A DNA stretch of 64,000 bases, taken from positions 186,001 through 250,000 of the forward strand of contig CAVSMC010000002.1 in assembly GCA_963728935.1 (NCBI GenBank). The letters run 5' to 3'. Under the pieces are notes generated by a model that had not been told where the DNA came from, did no database searches, and saw only the letters and a list, made by a program, of their open reading frames with translations. This DNA comes from CAVSMC01 sp963728935. Its GTDB lineage: Bacteria > Pseudomonadota > Gammaproteobacteria > Burkholderiales > Casimicrobiaceae. Of this stretch, positions 59,419-64,000 are shown one piece after another. The translations under genes were made by a program, and so were the position numbers. Position 1 is the first letter of the stretch, and each line of letters begins with the position of its first letter.

Positions 59419-60822
59419 ATGGACCACCGAATCGAAAGGGATTTTCTCGGCGCGAAGGAGCTTCCGGACACCGCGTACTACGGCGTGCAGACGCTGCGCG
59501 GCAAGGAGAACTTCCACATCACCGGCATCCCGATGTCGCTCGAGCCGAACTTCATCAAGGCGTTCGGCTACGTGAAGAAGGCGGCGGCGCTCGCCAATCG
59601 CGACCTCGGCGTGCTCGACCGCAAAGTCGCCGATGCGATCGCTTCGGCGTGCGACCGTCTGATCGCCGGCGAGATGCGCGATCAGTTCGTCACCGACTTC
59701 ATCCAGGGCGGCGCTGGAACGTCGACCAACATGAACGCGAACGAGGTCATCGCGAACCTCGCGCTCGAGAGTCTCGGCCACAAGAAGGGCGAGTATCAGT
59801 ATGTGAACCCGAACGACCACGTCAACTTCGGGCAGTCGACCAACGACATGTACCCGACGGCGTTCCGGCTCGCACTGATCCTGCGCCTGATGACCTACGT
59901 CGACGCGCTTCGCAAATTGCAGCAAGCATTTTTTGCTAAGGGCAAGGAGTTCGACCAGGTGCTGAAGATGGGCCGCACGCACCTGCAGGACGCCGTGCCG
60001 ATGTCGCTCGGTCAGGAATTCCATGGCTGGGGCACGACGATCGGCGAGGAGGTGCAGCGCATCCTCGAAGTGCGCCAGTTCCTGCACGAGATCAACCTCG
60101 GCGCGACTGCGATCGGCACATCGGTCACCGCCGCGCCCAAGTACCCCGAGCTCGCAACGGAATACCTGTCCGAGCTCACCGGCTTCAAGTTCATCCTGGC
60201 GGGCGACCTGGTCGAAGCGACCTCCGACACCGGTGCGTACGTGCTGCTGTCGGGCGTGCTGAAGCGCACGTCGTCGAAGCTCACCAAGATCTGCAACGAC
60301 ATCCGCCTGCTCGCCTCGGGTCCGCGCTGCGGCTTCAACGAGATCAACCTGCCGCAGATGCAACCCGGCAGCTCGATCATGCCGGGCAAGGTCAACCCGG
60401 TGATCCCGGAGGTCGTGAACCAAGTCGGCTTCCTCGTGATCGGGCTCGACCTCACGGTGACGCTCGCCGCGTCGGCGGGCCAGCTTCAGCTCAACGTGAT
60501 GGAGCCGGTGATCACGTTCGCGCTCTTCACGTCGATCGCGACGATGGAAAACGCGGTGAACAGCCTGCGCGTCAATTGCATCGACGGCATCACCGCCAAC
60601 GCGGATCGCACGCGCGACATGGTGCTCAATTCGCTGGGCATCGTCACCGTGCTCAAGCCGTCACTGGGCTACAAGCAATGCGCGGAAATCGCGCGCGAAG
60701 GCTACGAGACCGGCAAGCCGCTGCACGACATCGTCGTCAAGGAGCGGAAGCTTCTGACGCAGGAGAAATGGGACGAGGTCTTTTCGTTCGAGAACCTGAT
60801 CAGTCCGAAGTTCGAACAGTAG
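59419..60822 (+). CDS. aspA: Aspartate ammonia-lyase
   Basis: The 467-aa protein is a full-length aspartase/fumarase superfamily member. It has GGAGTSTNMNANEVIAN, the catalytic-loop signature GSSIMPGKVNP, VGRTHLQD-like KMGRTHLQDAVP and QSTNDMYPTAF. The overall match is to aspartase (fumarate plus NH3 from L-aspartate) rather than to class II fumarase; that subfamily call is from general resemblance. An AGAGG site precedes the ATG. It lies 30 bp before the C4-dicarboxylate antiporter, an arrangement well known from enteric bacteria, and supports fumarate supply. Confidence 0.92.
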   Translation: MDHRIERDFLGAKELPDTAYYGVQTLRGKENFHITGIPMSLEPNFIKAFGYVKKAAALANRDLGVLDRKVADAIASACDRLIAGEMRDQFVTDFIQGGAGTSTNMNANEVIANLALESLGHKKGEYQYVNPNDHVNFGQSTNDMYPTAFRLALILRLMTYVDALRKLQQAFFAKGKEFDQVLKMGRTHLQDAVPMSLGQEFHGWGTTIGEEVQRILEVRQFLHEINLGATAIGTSVTAAPKYPELATEYLSELTGFKFILAGDLVEATSDTGAYVLLSGVLKRTSSKLTKICNDIRLLASGPRCGFNEINLPQMQPGSSIMPGKVNPVIPEVVNQVGFLVIGLDLTVTLAASAGQLQLNVMEPVITFALFTSIATMENAVNSLRVNCIDGITANADRTRDMVLNSLGIVTVLKPSLGYKQCAEIAREGYETGKPLHDIVVKERKLLTQEKWDEVFSFENLISPKFEQ

Positions 60823-60852
60823 GGAGCGCAGCCGCATCCTGGAGATGAAACC

Positions 60853-62328
60853 ATGACACTTTCAATCATTCTGCAATTCGTCGTCGTGCTCGGCGCGATC
60901 TGGATGGGCGCGCGATCGTCGGGCGTCGGGCTCGGTCTGTGGGGCGCGGTCGGCCTGCTCGTGCTGATCGTCGCCTTCGGCATCAACCCGACGTCGCCGC
61001 CGATCGACGTGATGCTCATCATTCTCGCCGTGATCATGGCGGCATCGGTGATGGACGCCGCAGGCGGCATCGAATTCCTGGTGCGCATCGCCGAGCGGAT
61101 CATCCGCGCGAATCCCAAGTACGTGACCATCGTCGCGCCGCTCACGACGTGGACCTTCACGTTCCTCGCCGGCACCGGTCACATCGTGTATCCGCTGCTG
61201 CCGGTGATCTACGAGACCGCGCATCAAAGCGGCATCCGGCCCGAGCGGCCGATGGCGGTCGCGACGATCGCCTCGCAGCAAGCGATCACCGCGAGTCCGG
61301 TGGCCGCTGCGACCGCGGCGATGATCGGTCTATTCGCCGAAAAGGGCATGACGCAATGGGGCCTGCCCGAGATCCTGATGATCTGCGTGCCCGCCACGCT
61401 CACCGGCGTCATCGCCGCGGCGATCGTCTCGATGTTCATCGGCAAGGACCTGAAGGACGATCCGGAATACCAGGCCGCGCTAAAGGCCGGCAAGATCCCC
61501 GCGCCCAAGGTCTATGCGCCCGCAGGCGCGCAGCCGATGACGCCCGCGCCCGTGCTGGCAGCTAGCGCGCCAGGTCGAAGCCAACGTGGCGCGGTCGGCG
61601 ACCTGGCAGTCGCGGCGCCCCGCGGAGATCGGCCCGCCGTCGGCGCAGCCGACGTAACGAGCGCCGGGGCTCGTCCGCCGCTCAAGCCGGCCGCGAAGCT
61701 CTCCGCCTACGTGTTCCTGGTCGGTGTCGGCCTCGTCGTGCTGTTCGGATTCTTCCCCAGCCTGCGCACGCTTCCGGGCGCGAAGAGCGCGCTCGCAATG
61801 CCGATCGTGATCGAGATCGTGATGATGTCGGTCGCGGCGATCATGCTGGTGGCGACCAAGGTGCTGGTCGACGAGGTTCCGAAGACGCCGACGCTGCGTG
61901 CCGGTGTGGTCGCCGTCATCGGGATCTTCGGTCTCGCATGGCTCGGCGACAGCTTCATCGCAGCGCACAAGGACGTGATCGTTCCGGCGATCGGAGAGTG
62001 GGCGAAGGCCGCGCCGTGGACGTTCGCGTTCGGGTTGTTCTTCGCGTCGGTGCTGCTCTACAGCCAGGCCGCGACGACCCGCGCGCTGATGCCGCTCGGC
62101 ATGGCGCTCGGCATCCCGCCGCAGTTCCTGATCGCGATGTTCCCGTCGGTTAACGGCTACTTCTTCATCCCGACGTACGGCTCGCTGATCGCGGCGATCA
62201 ACTTCGACTTGTCGGGAACGACGAAGATCGGCAAGTACGTGCTCAACCACTCGTTCATGATCCCGGGGCTCGTCGCCACCGCGACGGCGGTCGTAACCGG
62301 CTTGTTCCTCGCGAGGATCGTGTTCTAG
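60853..62328 (+). CDS. Anaerobic C4-dicarboxylate antiporter (Dcu family)
   Basis: The 491-aa protein has about ten membrane helices and DcuA/DcuB motifs: VMDAAGGIEFLVRIAERIIR, GTGHIVYPLLPVIYE, ASQQAITASPVAAATAAM and FFIPTYGSLIAAI near the end. It exchanges fumarate, aspartate, malate or succinate. A Pro/Ala-rich cytoplasmic linker of about 60 residues (near 215-275) is longer than in the enteric proteins. GGAG precedes the ATG. It forms an operon with aspA and is followed by a strong hairpin. Confidence 0.92.
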   Translation: MTLSIILQFVVVLGAIWMGARSSGVGLGLWGAVGLLVLIVAFGINPTSPPIDVMLIILAVIMAASVMDAAGGIEFLVRIAERIIRANPKYVTIVAPLTTWTFTFLAGTGHIVYPLLPVIYETAHQSGIRPERPMAVATIASQQAITASPVAAATAAMIGLFAEKGMTQWGLPEILMICVPATLTGVIAAAIVSMFIGKDLKDDPEYQAALKAGKIPAPKVYAPAGAQPMTPAPVLAASAPGRSQRGAVGDLAVAAPRGDRPAVGAADVTSAGARPPLKPAAKLSAYVFLVGVGLVVLFGFFPSLRTLPGAKSALAMPIVIEIVMMSVAAIMLVATKVLVDEVPKTPTLRAGVVAVIGIFGLAWLGDSFIAAHKDVIVPAIGEWAKAAPWTFAFGLFFASVLLYSQAATTRALMPLGMALGIPPQFLIAMFPSVNGYFFIPTYGSLIAAINFDLSGTTKIGKYVLNHSFMIPGLVATATAVVTGLFLARIVF

Positions 62329-62335
62329 GGGCGCT

Positions 62336-62375
62336 CCAACGCTGCGGCGGGCGAGGCTGCCCGCCGCAGTGTTGG
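62336..62375 (+). terminator. Strong hairpin after the aspA-dcu operon
   Basis: Arms 62336-62352 and 62359-62375 pair over 17 positions with one G-T wobble around a 6-base loop; the core is CTGCGGCGGGC. No U-tract follows, so termination may be imperfect or Rho-assisted. It begins 8 bp after the antiporter stop. Confidence 0.65.
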
Positions 62376-62422
62376 AAGCCGTCTCGCGAGCGCCGTGCGA
62401 CGGAACACTGCAACGTTCAGCC

Positions 62423-62974
62423 GTGGACTCTTCTGCCTCAAGCGACCTGAATGCCACGCCGTACGGCGTCGGCGTGCGCGTCGTGCTTCGCGACGGTACT
62501 CCAGTCTGCATTCGCGCCATTCGCTCCGACGACAAGGAGCGCCTGCGAAGCGGGTTCGAGCGGCTATCGCCTGAAAGCGTTTACCATCGATTCTTCCACG
62601 CGGTAAAGACGCTGACACCCGATGACCTTCGGCAGCTGACCGAGCTCGATTTCCGCGATCGTGTCGCCCTGGTGCTGACCACCGAGGACGAAGGCCACAA
62701 AAGACTGATCGGCGTCGCCCGCTTCGTGCGCGTCGCTTCCGGTGCAGATCGTGCAGAGATGGCGATTGTCGTCGCCGACGTGTATCAGCATCGCGGCGCA
62801 GGCGCGCTGCTGCTCAAACACCTCGTCGACATTGCTCGCGCCGTTGGCGTTCGTGAGTTTCTCGCGCTCGTGCTCGAGGACAACCAGGAGATGCTCGAGT
62901 TGCTGCGGAACTCCGATCTGCCGCTGACGCAGGAGGTCGAGTACGGGGTTTGCCACGTCGTATTGAGCTTGTAG
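62423..62974 (+). CDS. GNAT-family acetyltransferase
   Basis: The frame opens at a GTG at 62369 inside the hairpin; I prefer the GTG at 62423, giving 183 aa. The GNAT fold is visible: VCIRAIRSDDKERL at strand 1, SPESVYHRFFHAVKTLT typical of the Pat/AcuA-like group, the acetyl-CoA loop VYQHRGAGALLLKHLVDIAR and FLALVLEDNQEMLELLR. Relatives acetylate protein lysines such as that of acetyl-CoA synthetase. No cAMP-binding domain is fused. The substrate is unproven. Confidence 0.8.
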   Translation: MDSSASSDLNATPYGVGVRVVLRDGTPVCIRAIRSDDKERLRSGFERLSPESVYHRFFHAVKTLTPDDLRQLTELDFRDRVALVLTTEDEGHKRLIGVARFVRVASGADRAEMAIVVADVYQHRGAGALLLKHLVDIARAVGVREFLALVLEDNQEMLELLRNSDLPLTQEVEYGVCHVVLSL

Positions 62975-63036
62975 CGAGCCGCGGAGCACTGCCGGCGCTC
63001 GCGTGCCGCTCGGTATCCGCGTCTCGACCGGATTAC

Positions 63037-63088
63037 GACCAATTGGCGACGCTTCGCTGACGACTCGGCAAGCCTCTCCGATTACGCT
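63037..63088 (+). promoter_or_regulatory. GACG-triplet promoter element upstream of the Sel1-repeat gene
   Basis: Half-sites GACC, GACG and GACG at 11-bp steps, then TACGCT. The hexamer ends 117 bp before the ATG at 63206. A 37-codon frame from 63097 ends in an ATGA overlap with that ATG and might be a leader peptide. Confidence 0.65.
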
Positions 63089-63205
63089 CTTTCTCATGGA
63101 CGTGCCCGACAAAGCGAAGGGGCGGAACGGCGAAACGAAGAACCGGAGCCGGCACCGTACGTCGTCAAACTTGCGTCCGTCCGCGCATCGTGAAGGAGCG
63201 ATTCG

Positions 63206-64000
63206 ATGAAACGAGCTCTATTCGTCGCGCTTGCGGCGAGTGCCTTGCTGGTGCTGTCGCAAGCCGACGCGGCGCCGCTCGACGATCCGGCTTCGAATGC
63301 GCCCGCCTCATCCGCGCCCGCCCCGTCCGCGACTTCCCCGTCCGCGCCCGGCGCGCCCGGCGCCCAGAGCTCGATCACCCTTGAGGCGCTGCTCAACGAA
63401 GCGCAAGGCGGAGACGTCGAGGCGATGAACCTCCTCGGCGTGCTGTACGCCTCCACCGCGCAGCCCAACGGCGACTATTCGACGGCGCTCTTCTGGTTCC
63501 AGAGGGCGATCGATGAAGGCTCCGCCAATGCGATGAACAACCTCGCCGTGCTCTACCTGACGGGGACTGGCGTTACGCGCGATTACACGAACGCGTTCCG
63601 GTGGTTCGGGCGCGCCGCCACGCGCGGGAACGTGCGCGCGATGTACAGCTTCGCCGTCATGGCGGACGAGGGCCTCGGCAGCGCGCGCGACCCGAAGCTC
63701 GCGCACACGATGTATCGCCGAGCCGCAGAAGGCGGCGTCGCGGCAGCGATGGTGCGCGTTAGCGACGACTATGCGCGCGGATCCGGCGTGCGCCGCGATC
63801 CTGTCGAGGCGTACGCATGGCTCCAGCTCGCAATGCAAGCGGGCACGCCAGCCGAGATGCAAATCGCGGTGCTGGCCAAGATGCAGCATCTCGAGGCGCG
63901 CCTCGCGCCCGACCTGCGCGACGAAGCGCGAGTGCGAACCGCGCGCCTCGTTTCGATCGTGAAGGCGCGTACGCGTTCCGAGCCGTCGCAGCCTCCCGGT
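63206..64000 (+). CDS. Secreted Sel1-like repeat (TPR) protein, 3' end beyond right edge
   Basis: The ATG follows AAGGAG. A signal peptide (ALFVALAASALLVLSQADA) is followed by a Pro/Ala/Ser-rich linker and then Sel1 repeats of about 36 residues: GDVEAMNLLGVLYAS, GSANAMNNLAVLYLTGTGV, GNVRAMYSFAVMADEGLG and GVAAAMVRVSDDYARGSGV. The frame is open to the window end (265 codons). Sel1 proteins are periplasmic or outer-membrane adaptors in envelope signalling. Confidence 0.85.
   Translation, partial: MKRALFVALAASALLVLSQADAAPLDDPASNAPASSAPAPSATSPSAPGAPGAQSSITLEALLNEAQGGDVEAMNLLGVLYASTAQPNGDYSTALFWFQRAIDEGSANAMNNLAVLYLTGTGVTRDYTNAFRWFGRAATRGNVRAMYSFAVMADEGLGSARDPKLAHTMYRRAAEGGVAAAMVRVSDDYARGSGVRRDPVEAYAWLQLAMQAGTPAEMQIAVLAKMQHLEARLAPDLRDEARVRTARLVSIVKARTRSEPSQPPG

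Noticed and set aside
26495..63088. Reading the 16-copy element as a mobile REP sequence
   Set aside because: Copies are not palindromic, keep a fixed orientation to genes and vary between half-sites, which fits promoters better than transposed repeats. Spread by duplication of gene-plus-promoter units remains possible for the lipoprotein pair.
1..64000. CRISPR array, prophage or complete insertion sequence
   Set aside because: I saw no regularly spaced identical repeats, no phage structural genes and no transposase frame with flanking inverted repeats.

Overview
The window reads as chromosomal DNA of a high-GC, respiratory, metabolically versatile proteobacterium, most likely a betaproteobacterium of Burkholderiales type. 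This rests on TRAP transporters, IclR control, type I dehydroquinate dehydratase, acetoacetate/3-hydroxybutyrate genes, DUF3141 and a single-subunit NADH dehydrogenase, together with strong GC bias at third codon positions. The GC bias opens long shadow frames on both strands. The taxonomic call is inference; there is no rRNA gene here.

Region 1 (1-6.7 kb) holds a periplasmic oxidation block on the minus strand: a YVTN beta-propeller protein (cut by the left edge), a PQQ-type dehydrogenase with a C-terminal cupredoxin-like part, a cohesin-like anchored protein and a secreted ThuA-domain protein. The PQQ and ThuA genes share a 17-bp palindrome in their upstream regions. Region 2 (6.8-18.4 kb) is a catabolic block. 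It contains a CoA-transferase and an aldehyde dehydrogenase divergent from an IclR regulator, then dehydroquinate dehydratase, a CoA-acylating aldehyde dehydrogenase, a 67-aa orphan, a TIM-barrel isomerase/dehydratase, a DctPQM TRAP transporter and a broken shikimate dehydrogenase, facing a TauE/SafE permease. The likely theme is uptake and breakdown of a shikimate/quinate-like or related organic acid. Between 18.4 and 19.8 kb lies a gene-poor scar with a 3' tRNA-Asn fragment and an IS-end-like sequence.

Region 3 (19.8-27.7 kb) has a 966-aa winged-helix/ATPase/TPR regulator, followed on the minus strand by a decaying 3-hydroxybutyrate operon: glycine-zipper lipoprotein, BDH with two frameshifts, FabI-like, CoA-transferase A with a frameshift, CoA-transferase B with an internal deletion, FabI-like. 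Remnants of an HtrA protease and a PagL lipid A deacylase follow.

Region 4 (27.7-64 kb) is dense with energy, envelope and stress genes: SDR, MaoC-phosphotransacetylase plus acetate kinase, a NodT/adaptor/RND/MscS operon, HtrA, hydrolases, an AI-2E-type permease, 3-hydroxybutyryl-CoA dehydrogenase, DUF3141, cytochrome c, YiiX-like peptidase, NDH-2, DUF3300, small lipoproteins, aspartase plus Dcu antiporter, an acetyltransferase and a Sel1-repeat protein.

The most interesting signal is a repeated promoter-like element found 16 times between 26.5 and 63.1 kb. It has three GACG half-sites at an exact 11-bp period and then, about 20 bp further, a TANNNT hexamer. In every copy the element points at a gene and lies 7-136 bp before its likely start. 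The 11-bp tandem geometry recalls PhoB/OmpR-type operators placed over the -35 region. I infer one regulator, or one specialised promoter class, that ties together the fermentation, 3-hydroxybutyrate, respiratory and envelope-stress genes of region 4. All counts and alignments were done by eye.
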